From Curtobacterium salicis (lineage in GTDB: Bacteria > Actinomycetota > Actinomycetes > Actinomycetales > Microbacteriaceae), in NCBI RefSeq assembly GCF_011759505.1, contig NZ_JAAOYO010000002.1, forward strand, positions 496,001 to 560,000: a DNA stretch of 64,000 bases. The letters are read 5' to 3'. Every line of letters starts with the position of its first letter. Positions within the stretch are counted from its first letter, which is position 1. Below the pieces are notes generated by a model. It saw nothing but the letters and a program-made list of their open reading frames with translations. It had not been told where the DNA came from and did not search any database. The translations under genes and the position numbers were made by a program. Below are positions 48,803 to 56,682 of this stretch, piece by piece.

Positions 48803-49971
48803 CAGCGGGCCCCCTGCTCGGCCAGGGCAGCCGCCGCGGACTCGTACGCGTCGCGGAGGATCGCGAGTTCGACGCCGTCCGGTGCACCGCCCGTGGCGTA
48901 GGTGACGAAGTCGGCGGCCACCTCCACCGGGTCGCTCGTCGCGCTGACCGTCCGCGCGGCCGATCGCTCCGGGGCGTCCGCCGACTCGTGGGTGATCGCG
49001 AGCGCGTGCGGGAACCGGTCCTTCACGCGGGCGTACAGGCGTTCGGGGTGCACGGTGTCCGTCACGGCGACCCGGACCCAGGCGTCGACGTCGGCGGCGA
49101 AGACCCCGGACTCGATCTGCTCGATGCTGCCACGGACGTCCGCGAGCCGTCGCGGCACCGGCGTCGGCAGGAGTTCCACCGACACCGAGCCGTCCGCCGC
49201 CAGGTCGACGAGCGTCACGGACTTCGTGTGGTTCTGTTCCCCGAACGAGAACGCCAGCGGGGACCCGGCGTACCGGATGCGGTCCCCGGACCCGACCCGC
49301 TGCGGGCCGTGCAGGTGTCCGAGTGCGACGTAGTCGAAGCCGTCGAAGGTGGACTCGGCGACGCGGTCGACCCCGCCGACCCGGATGTCCTGCTCGCTGT
49401 CGCTGGCCAGGGCGCCGCCGACGAAGGCGTGTGCGACCACGACCGAGCGGGTGCCCGGGCGACCGGCGAGGTCGGCGCGGACCCGGTCCGTCGCGGCCCC
49501 GACGACCGCCTGGTGGGAGCGGGCGAGGGGTTCGTCGGGCACCGGCGCGAGCGCGTACCGGACCATGTCGGGCTGCAGGTACGGCAACCCGTAGACGGCG
49601 ACCGGACCGCCGCCGTCGTCGGTGTCGACGAGCACCGGGTCCGCCAGGCGAGCGGGTTCGGCGAGGATCCGCACCCGGTCGCTCATCACCCCGGCGCCGA
49701 AGCCGAGCCGGACCGCGGAGTCGTGGTTGCCCGGCGTCACGACGACCGTCGCGGTCTCGGCCAGCCGTTCGAGCACGTGCGAGAGCATCCGGACTGCTTC
49801 CACCGGCGGGATCGCGCGGTCGTACACGTCACCGGCGATGACGACGAGGTCGACCGCGCGCCGGCGGACCACCTGGACGAGGTCGTCGAGGAAGACCGCC
49901 TGGTGCTCGAGCAGGTCCGCACCGAGGAGCGTCCGTCCGAGGTGCCAGTCGCCGGTGTGCAGGATCCGCAT
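48802..49971 (-). CDS. sbcD: Exonuclease SbcD
   Basis: The 389-residue protein carries the calcineurin-type phosphoesterase motifs: GDWHLGR, AGDVYDRAIP, TPGNHDS, VAHAFVGG and ALGHLHGPQ. It is the manganese nuclease subunit partner of SbcC, which follows with a 1-base overlap. TACCGT 7 bases before ATG 49971 supports a leaderless start. Confidence 0.95.
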   Translation of the reverse strand: MRILHTGDWHLGRTLLGADLLEHQAVFLDDLVQVVRRRAVDLVVIAGDVYDRAIPPVEAVRMLSHVLERLAETATVVVTPGNHDSAVRLGFGAGVMSDRVRILAEPARLADPVLVDTDDGGGPVAVYGLPYLQPDMVRYALAPVPDEPLARSHQAVVGAATDRVRADLAGRPGTRSVVVAHAFVGGALASDSEQDIRVGGVDRVAESTFDGFDYVALGHLHGPQRVGSGDRIRYAGSPLAFSFGEQNHTKSVTLVDLAADGSVSVELLPTPVPRRLADVRGSIEQIESGVFAADVDAWVRVAVTDTVHPERLYARVKDRFPHALAITHESADAPERSAARTVSATSDPVEVAADFVTYATGGAPDGVELAILRDAYESAAAALAEQGAR

Positions 49972-49978
49972 GGCAGCC

Positions 49979-49984
49979 ACGGTA
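49979..49984 (-). promoter_or_regulatory. -10 element of leaderless sbcDC operon
   Basis: TACCGT on the - strand, 7 bases before ATG 49971. Confidence 0.6.
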
Positions 49985-50057
49985 ACGGCCGCCGGGGACA
50001 TCCCCGGACGGCCGGCCGTACCGGTGGAGGAGCGGTGCTCCGGGGGACGGATGCCGC

Positions 50058-51203
50058 TCAGCCGCAGTTCGTGAGGAGCGAGGTGACCGCGGTCACGCGG
50101 GCCGACGGTGTCCCGAGCGCCGACCACCCGGACTGGGGCGCGTAGACGGCGCGGATCCGGATCGTCGACGCCCCGAGGCTGAGCAGGGCGCCCGACGCCG
50201 GCGCCGTCCGGACGTTGCCGGCGACGGTGCGGATGACGGTCGTGCCGTTCGCCACGAGTTCGAAGGACTGCGGGTCGGCACCCGCCGGGAACGTCCAGGT
50301 CAACTGCGCGGACCCGGTGGCGGCGCTGCAGGTCAGAGCCGTGACCGCGTTGCCGGACACCGCGGCGAGTTGGGTCGTCGGGTTGTTCGTCGACCCGGTC
50401 CACGGTGCTGCGGCAGCGGGCAACGGCAGCGCGGTCCCGGCCGCGGTGACCGCGACCAGCACCGAGGCCGCGACGACGGGGTGTGACCGCCGCAGGAGCC
50501 GTGCCACGGCGCGGTGGGGTCCGCCGGCCGGGAGGTCCGTGGCGGCCCGGTGACGTGCCTCCCGTCCGCCGCGGTGTCGGCGGGCACCCGGTCCGGCGGT
50601 GCCGTCGTCCGGTCCGGCGGTGCCGTCGTCCGGTCCGTCCGTCACCGCCGGGCCCGACCGTCGGAGCGAGCGGTCCACCGCGCAGAGCGCGAGCACGCCG
50701 ACCAGACCGGCCGCCGCGAGCACGATGCGCGCCCACTCGCCGGACCGCAGCCACAGCACCGGGGACGCGACGTACGGGATCCGCAGGTACCCGACCCCGT
50801 GCACGGCCGAACGGTCGATCGGGGTCGAGTCCATCCGCGGGTTGGCGTCGCCCTTGGTGATGATGGTGCCGTCCGGCCCGTTCTGGACGTAGCGGTGCAT
50901 CCGCAGGTGACCGGCCTGGTCGGGGTCGTCGGCGAGCAGGACGCGTCCGGCCCGCACCTGCTCGGCGGGGACCGGACGGGACACGACGACGTCTCCGGGG
51001 CTGAGCCGCGGTTCCATCGACCCGGTCATGACGGTCGTCGGCATCCACCCGATCGCGGCGGGCGCCGCCGCCCAGAGCGCGAGTCCGAGCAGGGTGACGA
51101 CCACCGATCGGGCGAGCGTGCCGACGACGATCCGGGACCAGTCGAGCAGGCCACGGGCCGTCGACGACGGCGGGCGGCCACCCGTGCTGTCGGTGTTGGA
51201 CAT
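50058..51203 (-). CDS. SipW-like signal peptidase I fused to a secreted-type C-terminal half
   Basis: Residues 1-175 are an ER-type (SipW-like) signal peptidase: membrane helix about 30-50, the serine in VMTGSMEPRLSPGD, and HRYV in place of the bacterial Lys (GHLRMHRYVQ), then ITKGDANPRMDSTPI, and a second helix near 150-170. A linker with TAGPDDG repeats (a 21-bp duplication at 50591-50632) follows. The last 150 residues begin with a signal-like helix (PVVAASVLVAVTAAGTALPLPAAAA) and a beta-rich, Ig-like domain. The linker region contains a copy of the dispersed palindromic element. GGAGG lies 6 bases before ATG 51203. Confidence 0.85.
   Translation of the reverse strand: MSNTDSTGGRPPSSTARGLLDWSRIVVGTLARSVVVTLLGLALWAAAPAAIGWMPTTVMTGSMEPRLSPGDVVVSRPVPAEQVRAGRVLLADDPDQAGHLRMHRYVQNGPDGTIITKGDANPRMDSTPIDRSAVHGVGYLRIPYVASPVLWLRSGEWARIVLAAAGLVGVLALCAVDRSLRRSGPAVTDGPDDGTAGPDDGTAGPGARRHRGGREARHRAATDLPAGGPHRAVARLLRRSHPVVAASVLVAVTAAGTALPLPAAAAPWTGSTNNPTTQLAAVSGNAVTALTCSAATGSAQLTWTFPAGADPQSFELVANGTTVIRTVAGNVRTAPASGALLSLGASTIRIRAVYAPQSGWSALGTPSARVTAVTSLLTNCG
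50528..50568. repeat. Dispersed palindromic element inside a CDS linker
   Basis: This 41-bp copy matches the copy at 25472-25512 at 36 of 41 positions. Here it is translated as part of the peptidase linker. Confidence 0.75.
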
Positions 51204-51241
51204 GGGTGCCTCCGAACGGGCGTGTCCGTTCCGTCCGTCGA

Positions 51242-51835
51242 CTAGCTGTTCTGTGCCTCCCACGTGAGGCCCAGCGAGGCGGTGCCGCCCATGACGGTGC
51301 TCGGCGCCGAGGTCGGGACCGAGTAGCTCACCTTGTAGACCTTGGTGTCCGACGCGGTGCCGGTCGGCGCCCAGGACCCGACACCGGTGCTGAACCCGGT
51401 CGCCGCCGACCCGAAGCCGGCGAGCGTGCCGGTGTACGCGGGTGCGCCGGCCGCGGTGAAGCCGGAGCAGGAGCCGAAGCCGCCACCGGTCCCCTGCTCG
51501 ATCGTGATGCTGATGTTCGACGCCAGGTCCTTCGTGGTGACCGGGTTCGTGCCGTACAGCTTCACGGTGGACGCGAGCGATCCGGTCGAGGTGACGGCGA
51601 TGCACTTCGCGTCGGCCGAACCGGGCTTCAGGCCGGTCGCGGTGAAGAGCGCGGAACCGTTGTCGTCGTCGGTGAGGGCGACGGAACCGGCGGTCCAGTT
51701 GCTGGTCGGGTTGACGGTCTCGGCGGAGAACGCCGAGTACGAGGCAGTCGAGACGACGACCCCGGAAGCGACGAGCGCGACCGGGATGCCGATCCAAGCG
51801 GTGAGGCGGGCAGCACGAGGCGTGACAGAGGACAT
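51242..51835 (-). CDS. SipW-dependent-type (TasA/camelysin-like) secreted protein
   Basis: The 197-residue protein has the alternate-type signal sequence of TasA/camelysin substrates: RLTAWIGIPVALVASGVVVSTASYSAFSAET, followed by NPTSNWTAGSVALTDDDNG. The rest is beta-rich, Thr/Ser/Gly-rich, with two cysteines (KCIAV, GSCSGF). Such proteins form surface fibres or matrix in other bacteria after cutting by SipW. The SipW-like gene follows 38 bases downstream on the same strand. CAGGAG lies 7 bases before ATG 51835. Confidence 0.85.
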   Translation of the reverse strand: MSSVTPRAARLTAWIGIPVALVASGVVVSTASYSAFSAETVNPTSNWTAGSVALTDDDNGSALFTATGLKPGSADAKCIAVTSTGSLASTVKLYGTNPVTTKDLASNISITIEQGTGGGFGSCSGFTAAGAPAYTGTLAGFGSAATGFSTGVGSWAPTGTASDTKVYKVSYSVPTSAPSTVMGGTASLGLTWEAQNS

Positions 51836-51926
51836 GGCGGTGCTCCTGAGGAGAAGTTGTCTGATCGGTGGTCCGGCCGGGCCCGCGGTGGTTGGTCGCG
51901 CTACGTGCCGAGGTGGTACGACCATC

Positions 51927-51955
51927 AAGCTACTTCGGTACCGAGCCGGTCACAA
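51927..51955 (-). promoter_or_regulatory. Putative promoter of the tasA-like/sipW-like unit
   Basis: On the - strand TTGTGA (51955-51950), 17 bases, TAGCTT (51932-51927). The leader would be about 85 bases. Confidence 0.5.
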
Positions 51956-51963
51956 GGGTGCGA

Positions 51964-51986
51964 CCACCCCCCTCTGTTGGGGGTGG
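51964..51986 (+). promoter_or_regulatory. Hairpin upstream of the MarR gene
   Basis: CCACCCCC pairs with GGGGGTGG around a 7-base loop, 24 bases before ATG 52011. It could be a leader structure or an attenuator. Confidence 0.45.
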
Positions 51987-52010
51987 AACGTCCAGGCACG
52001 AAGGCGCACG

Positions 52011-52652
52011 ATGAGCAGCACGGCGACTGCCCCGGGTCGCCCCTCGACCGTCCACCACGGTCCCTGGCGAGAAGAGCGACACCCCCGCATGCCGGACTCC
52101 CGAACGACCCTCCCCGCCGTGCCCGACACCATGCCGGACGCCGTACCCGACGCCGTGTCGGCACCGTCGAGCCCCGACGTGCAGTCCACCCAGCCCGTCC
52201 CCGTCGCTGCCGCCGAGGACGACCTCGCCGACCTGATGGTCGCGTTCCGCTCGTTCCAGATGCACCACGCCCGTGTCCTGGCCCGCGAGAGCGCCGCCCG
52301 CGGCCTCAACGCCACCGACACCCGTTTCGTGCTGTTCCTGGCCGCGACCGGCACCGGCGTCACCCCGAAGCAGGCCGGCGAGCACCTCGAGCTGTCCACG
52401 GGCGCGATGACCTCGCTGATCGACCGGCTCGAGCGGCACGGCCACATCCGCCGCGGGCCGAACCCGGACGACCGCCGCAGCCTCCTGCTGCACCTCACCG
52501 CGTCGGGGTCGGTGGTCGCGCAGCAGATCACGGGCGTCTACTCGGCCGCTGCCCGGGAGGTCGTCGCCCCAGCCGACCGCGCCCGCCTCGCGACGCAGTT
52601 CACGCTGCTCGGCGACGCGCTCGCCCGGCACTCCCGAGCCGCCAGCCTCTGA
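52011..52652 (+). CDS. MarR-family transcriptional regulator with Pro/Ala-rich N-terminal tail
   Basis: The C-terminal 150 residues form a MarR protein: the HTH VTPKQAGEHLELSTGAMTSLID and the wing RGPNPDDRRSLLLHLTASG. The first 60 residues are Pro/Asp/Ala-rich with PDTMPDAVPDAV repeats and are probably disordered. AAGG lies 7 bases before ATG 52011; an in-frame ATG at 52089 would give a 187-residue protein. It diverges from the tasA-like operon and could control it, though this is only positional. Confidence 0.82.
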   Translation: MSSTATAPGRPSTVHHGPWREERHPRMPDSRTTLPAVPDTMPDAVPDAVSAPSSPDVQSTQPVPVAAAEDDLADLMVAFRSFQMHHARVLARESAARGLNATDTRFVLFLAATGTGVTPKQAGEHLELSTGAMTSLIDRLERHGHIRRGPNPDDRRSLLLHLTASGSVVAQQITGVYSAAAREVVAPADRARLATQFTLLGDALARHSRAASL

Positions 52653-52665
52653 CCGCGGTGCGGCG

Positions 52666-52671
52666 TACGGT
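52666..52671 (+). promoter_or_regulatory. -10 element of leaderless DinB gene
   Basis: TACGGT, 7 bases before ATG 52679. Confidence 0.55.
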
Positions 52672-52678
52672 CGGGAGC

Positions 52679-53191
52679 ATGACCACTCCCGCCGAACTCC
52701 TCGTCGAAGCGTTCTCCCGCGTACCCGAGACCGTCGCACGTGCCGTCGACGGCCTGTCGGAGGACCAGCTCGCCTCCCGACCGGCCGCCGGCGCCAACAC
52801 GCTCGCTTGGCTCGCCTGGCACATCGCCCGCGGGCAGGACTCCCAGATCGCCGCCCTCGCCGGCTCCGAGCAGGTCTGGACCGCCGACGGCTGGGTCGAG
52901 CGGTTCGGCCTGCCGTTCCCCGCGGAGGCGCTCGGGTACGGCATGTCCCGCGACGACGTCGGCCGCGTCCGTGCGTCGGCGGAGCTCCTGAACGGCTACC
53001 TCGGCGCCGTGCACGAACGCACCGTCGCCTACCTGCACACGCTGTCGGCCGAGGACTTCGAGACCGTCGTCGACGAGGCCTGGGACCCGCCCGTCACCGT
53101 CGGCGTCCGCCTCGTCAGCATCCTCGACGACTGCGTCCAGCACGCCGGACAGGCCGGCTACGCGCGCGGGGTGCTGTTCTTCAACCGCTGA
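52679..53191 (+). CDS. DinB-superfamily protein (DUF664/mycothiol-type)
   Basis: The 170-residue four-helix protein has the DinB metal-binding layout: WLAWHIARGQD (first His) and DDCVQHAGQAGYARG (late His). In actinobacteria this fold often serves mycothiol-dependent enzymes such as maleylpyruvate isomerase and S-transferases. The substrate is unknown. TACGGT 7 bases upstream supports the leaderless ATG. Confidence 0.88.
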   Translation: MTTPAELLVEAFSRVPETVARAVDGLSEDQLASRPAAGANTLAWLAWHIARGQDSQIAALAGSEQVWTADGWVERFGLPFPAEALGYGMSRDDVGRVRASAELLNGYLGAVHERTVAYLHTLSAEDFETVVDEAWDPPVTVGVRLVSILDDCVQHAGQAGYARGVLFFNR

Positions 53192-53278
53192 CGCCGGTCA
53201 CGTCGCGACAAACGGGAGGCCCGGTACCAGCTGGTACCGGGCCTCGCGTCCGTCACGTGGTGCGTGCGCGGGTCAGCG
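53186..53278. terminator. Bidirectional terminator with nested palindromic element
   Basis: CGCTGAC (53186-53192) and GTCAGCG (53272-53278) contain the two stop codons. Inside, 53212-53230 and 53231-53249 are reverse complements with one mismatch and no loop, sharing the GGGAGGC/GCCTC arms of the dispersed element. Confidence 0.65.
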
Positions 53279-55492
53279 CGCGGCGAGCTCCGCGAGGATG
53301 CGGTCGCCGGGACCGCTCTCGACGAGGTCCGCCTCGATCTCGGCGTGCTCGAGGATGCCCTCGATCTTCCGGCGACGGCTGCGCGGGACGATCGTGACGA
53401 CCGTGCCCTCCTTGCCGGCACGACCGGTGCGGCCGGAGCGGTGCATGTACGCCTTGTAGTCGTCCGGGGCGTCGGCCTGCACGACCAGCGAGATGTCGTC
53501 CACGTGGATGCCGCGGGCCGCGACGTCGGTGGCGACGAGCACGTTCACGCGGCCGCTGGTGAGCAGCGACAGGTTGCGCGTGCGGCGCGACTGGTTGAGG
53601 TCACCGTGCAGCGAGGTCGCGCGGATCCCGGCGTCCTCGAACTGCTCGGCGAGACGCTCGGCGTAGGCACGGGTGCGGGCGAAGACGATGGTCTTGCCCT
53701 CGCCGGCGACGAGTTCCTCGAGGACCCGGTCCTTGTCACGCTGCTCGACCACGAGCACACGGTGGTCGATGGTCGAGGACGCCTGGTCCTCACCCGCGAC
53801 CTCGTGCACGCTCGGCTCGTGCAGGAACTGCTCGACGAGCGCCGCGACCTGGGTGTCGAGCGTCGCGCTGAACAGCAGCTTCTGCGCACGGTTGCCCTGC
53901 GGGGTGACCTCGGCGGTGGCGCGGAGGATCTCCTGCACCGGCTCGAGGAACCCGAGGTCGCACATGTGGTCGGCCTCGTCGAGGACGGAGATGACGACCT
54001 CGCTGAGGTCGAGCTTCCCCTTGTTCAGGAGGTCCTGCACGCGGCCCGGGGTGCCGACGATGATGTCGACGCCACGCTCGAGCGCACCCTCCTGGCGGCC
54101 GTACGGCACACCGCCGTAGATCTGCGTCGTGAAGAGCCCGACCGAGCGGGCGATCGGCTGCACCGTGCGGTCGATCTGCAGGGCGAGTTCACGCGTCGGC
54201 GCGAGGATGAGCGCACGCGGGGCGCGGCCCATCTTGCGCTTCGTGCCGCCACCGTGCTCCATGAGCTTCTCGACGAGCGGGGCGCCGAACGCGATGGTCT
54301 TGCCGGAGCCCGTGCGACCGCGGCCGAGGACGTCCTTGCCGGCGAGCACGTCGGGGATCGTCGCGGCCTGGATCGGGAACGGGCTCGCTGCGCCGAGCTC
54401 GGCCAGGGCACGGGAGATGTTCCCGCCGATGCCGAGATCGCCGAAGGTCACACCGTCGACGTCGGCGGCGATGGTCGCCTCAGCCTGCAGCTTCTCGAGC
54501 TTGACGTCGTCCGCGGGGACGAACGGGGTGCGCTCGGTCGAGCGGTCGGAGCTGCGCGGCGCACGGTCGTCACGGTCGAAGCGACGCGGACGCTCGTCGT
54601 TGTCACGACGCGGGGCGCTGGGCCCCTGCGAGCCGGTTCCGGCGCGACGCGGAGCTTGCGGAGCGTCGGGACGGCCGTGCGAGGAGGGAGCGTTGCGGTC
54701 GAAGCTGCGCGGGGCGCGCTCGTCACGGTCGAAACGACGCGGGCGGTCGTCGTTGTCACGACGGGGCGCGCGGTCGTCACGGTCGAAGCTGCGCGGGGCG
54801 CGCTCGTCACGGTCGAAACGACGGGGACGGTCGTCGCTGTCACGACGGGGAGCGCGGTCGTTCCGGTCGAAGCTGCGCGGCGCACGGTCGTCACGGTTGA
54901 ACGAGCGCGGGGCGTCGTTGTCGCGACGGGGGGCGCGGTCGTTCCGGTCGAAGCTGCGCGGCGCACGGTCGTCACGGTCGGAACGGCGCGGCGCACGGTC
55001 GTTGTCGTCACGACGCGGCGCGCGGTCGTTCCGGTCGAAGCTCCGGGGAGCGCGCTCGTCCCGGTCGAAACGACGGGGACGGTCGTCGCTGTCACGACGG
55101 GGAGCGCGATCGTTCCGGTCGAAGCTGCGCGGGGCTCGGTCGCCGGAGTCGCGGCGGGGTGCGCGGTCGTCGTCGCGGCGCGGGCCACGGTCGTTCCGGT
55201 CGAAGCTGCGCGGGGCGCGGTCGTCACCGCGTGCGGGACGGCCCGCACCGCGGGGCTCCCACGCCGGACGGCTGCCGCGGCTGTCGCGGGGCTCCCAGTT
55301 CGGGCGCTCGCCCGACGAGGGACGGGAGCGACGCTCCTCGGCGTCCCAGCGCTGCTTCTGGCGCGGGGCGGTGGGCTCGGGGGCTCGGAAGCCGCGGTGC
55401 TTGGCGCTGCGAGCGGCAGGGGTGCCGTTCGGGTGACGAGCGCGGTCGGATCGGTCGGCGCGCGAGTTCGCGCCCTTGTCGTACGGGGCCAT
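53273..55492 (-). CDS. DEAD-box RNA helicase with a long repeat-rich N-terminal tail
   Basis: The last 390 residues are a DEAD-box helicase: GRGRTGSGKT, PTREL, VLDEADHM, FSATLDTQ, ATDVAARGIHVDD and HRSGRTGRAG. The first 350 are an Arg/Asp-rich disordered tail with many copies of DRAPRSFDRNDRAPRRD-like units. Such tails bind RNA and can promote condensates. The family remodels RNA and ribosomal particles, often at low temperature. The leader is long (about 170 bases from TAGACT at 55672-55667). ATG 55492 is the only good start. Confidence 0.93.
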   Translation of the reverse strand: MAPYDKGANSRADRSDRARHPNGTPAARSAKHRGFRAPEPTAPRQKQRWDAEERRSRPSSGERPNWEPRDSRGSRPAWEPRGAGRPARGDDRAPRSFDRNDRGPRRDDDRAPRRDSGDRAPRSFDRNDRAPRRDSDDRPRRFDRDERAPRSFDRNDRAPRRDDNDRAPRRSDRDDRAPRSFDRNDRAPRRDNDAPRSFNRDDRAPRSFDRNDRAPRRDSDDRPRRFDRDERAPRSFDRDDRAPRRDNDDRPRRFDRDERAPRSFDRNAPSSHGRPDAPQAPRRAGTGSQGPSAPRRDNDERPRRFDRDDRAPRSSDRSTERTPFVPADDVKLEKLQAEATIAADVDGVTFGDLGIGGNISRALAELGAASPFPIQAATIPDVLAGKDVLGRGRTGSGKTIAFGAPLVEKLMEHGGGTKRKMGRAPRALILAPTRELALQIDRTVQPIARSVGLFTTQIYGGVPYGRQEGALERGVDIIVGTPGRVQDLLNKGKLDLSEVVISVLDEADHMCDLGFLEPVQEILRATAEVTPQGNRAQKLLFSATLDTQVAALVEQFLHEPSVHEVAGEDQASSTIDHRVLVVEQRDKDRVLEELVAGEGKTIVFARTRAYAERLAEQFEDAGIRATSLHGDLNQSRRTRNLSLLTSGRVNVLVATDVAARGIHVDDISLVVQADAPDDYKAYMHRSGRTGRAGKEGTVVTIVPRSRRRKIEGILEHAEIEADLVESGPGDRILAELAAR
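54540..55230. repeat. Coding tandem repeats in the helicase tail
   Basis: Near-identical units of about 36-51 bp encoding DRAPRSFDRNDRAPRRD-like peptides, in multiple copies with few synonymous changes. This suggests recent unequal recombination. Confidence 0.8.
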
Positions 55493-55761
55493 GTGTTCTT
55501 TCCGGGGTGCAGACGTACCACGCGGCCCGGCAGCGACATCGGCGGGGGCGGTTCGTGGAGAGGGGGTTCATCCCGTCGTCGATCGACGTGATTCCAGCCC
55601 TCGAACTACACAACACCCAAACACGTCCGCGGCTCGCGAGCCACGGTGTCGAAGGCCGACCGATCGAGTCTACGCGACCGGGTACCCGAAGGCCAGCCCG
55701 GTCGAGGTCGACCGGGCTGTGGCGGGGGTGCGCCGGGCCTCCTGTCCGGATGCCCGGAGGG
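55493..55761. other. Helicase leader and PPK2 terminator region
   Basis: No gene is seen. AGCCCGGTCGA (55695-55705) and TCGACCGGGCT (55708-55718) form a perfect hairpin, likely the PPK2 terminator read in the opposite sense or a leader structure. TAGACT on - (55672-55667) is a possible -10 of the helicase. Confidence 0.5.
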
Positions 55762-56616
55762 TCAGGACTCGGCGAGCCGCTGGCGCTGCTCGGCGACGTC
55801 GAAGTCGGCGGCGGGCCACGAGAGGTGCATGTCCTCGAGGGCGCGCAGCAGGAGCTGCTGCACGGCGAGCCGGGCGTACCACTTGCGGTTGGCCGGCACG
55901 ACGTACCAGGGCGCCTGGTCGGTCGAGGTCCGGTCGAACACGACCTGGTACGCCTGCTGGTACTCGTCCCACCGCAGACGCTCGTCGATGTCCGCGGGGT
56001 TGAACTTCCAGTGCTTGTCCGGCCGGTCCAGTCGGTCACCGAGGCGTTCGCGCTGCTCGTCCTTCGAGATGTGCAGCATCACCTTCACGATCGTGGCGCC
56101 CTGCTCGGCCAGGCGCGACTCGAAGTCGACGATCGCCCCGTAGCGCCGCTCGATCTCGGCCGGCTCCGCGAGCCCGCGGACCCGCTGGATGAGGACGTCC
56201 TCGTAGTGGGACCGGTCGAACACCCCGAGCTGGCCGGCGTCCGGCAGCTGTCGTTCGACCCGCCAGAGGAAGTCGTGCTCGCGCTCCTCGGCCGTCGGGG
56301 CCTTGAAGCCGGCGTAGTGCACGCCGTTCGGGTCGACCGCGCCGACGACGTGCGAGACGATGCCACCCTTGCCCGCGGTGTCCATCGCCTGCAGGACGAG
56401 CAGGACACGGCGCTGGTCCCCCGCCGTGGCGGCTGCCCAGAGTCGTTCCTGCAGGGCCGTGAGGCGGGATGCACCGGCGGCCAGCGCCTCGAGCCCGTCG
56501 ATCTTGCGGCCGGGGAACCCCGGGGTGTCGTCGGGGTCGACGGTGTCGAGTCGGAACCCGGGACCGACGCGGAGGAGCGGTTCCGGATCGGCGTTCCAGG
56601 ACTTCTGACGGCTCAC
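55762..56616 (-). CDS. Polyphosphate kinase 2 family phosphotransferase
   Basis: The 284-residue protein matches PPK2: the Walker A-like MDTAGKGGIVSHV (about residues 85-97), FKAPTAEEREHDFLWR, FDRSHYEDVLIQRV, and a long helical end with PADIDERLRWDEYQQAY and WYVVPANRKWYARL. It transfers phosphate between polyphosphate and a nucleotide (ADP or AMP/GDP class not decided). AGGAGGA lies 4-6 bases before GTG 56616. Confidence 0.92.
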   Translation of the reverse strand: MSRQKSWNADPEPLLRVGPGFRLDTVDPDDTPGFPGRKIDGLEALAAGASRLTALQERLWAAATAGDQRRVLLVLQAMDTAGKGGIVSHVVGAVDPNGVHYAGFKAPTAEEREHDFLWRVERQLPDAGQLGVFDRSHYEDVLIQRVRGLAEPAEIERRYGAIVDFESRLAEQGATIVKVMLHISKDEQRERLGDRLDRPDKHWKFNPADIDERLRWDEYQQAYQVVFDRTSTDQAPWYVVPANRKWYARLAVQQLLLRALEDMHLSWPAADFDVAEQRQRLAES

Positions 56617-56668
56617 GGGATCCTCCTGCGGGTGTGACCACCATCCTGGCACCCGCGGGATGCCCATG

Positions 56669-56674
56669 TACCGT
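56669..56674 (+). promoter_or_regulatory. -10 element of leaderless esterase gene
   Basis: TACCGT, 8 bases before ATG 56683. Confidence 0.5.
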
Positions 56675-56682
56675 GGCTGGCG

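Noticed and set aside
50058-51203. Frameshift explaining the fused signal peptidase
   Set aside because: The frame is continuous through the linker and the second half, with no sign of a shift; fusion is the simpler reading, although a sequencing error cannot be excluded.
54540-55230. Possible CRISPR-like array
   Set aside because: The repeats are in frame with the helicase, spacers are not unique, and no cas genes are present.
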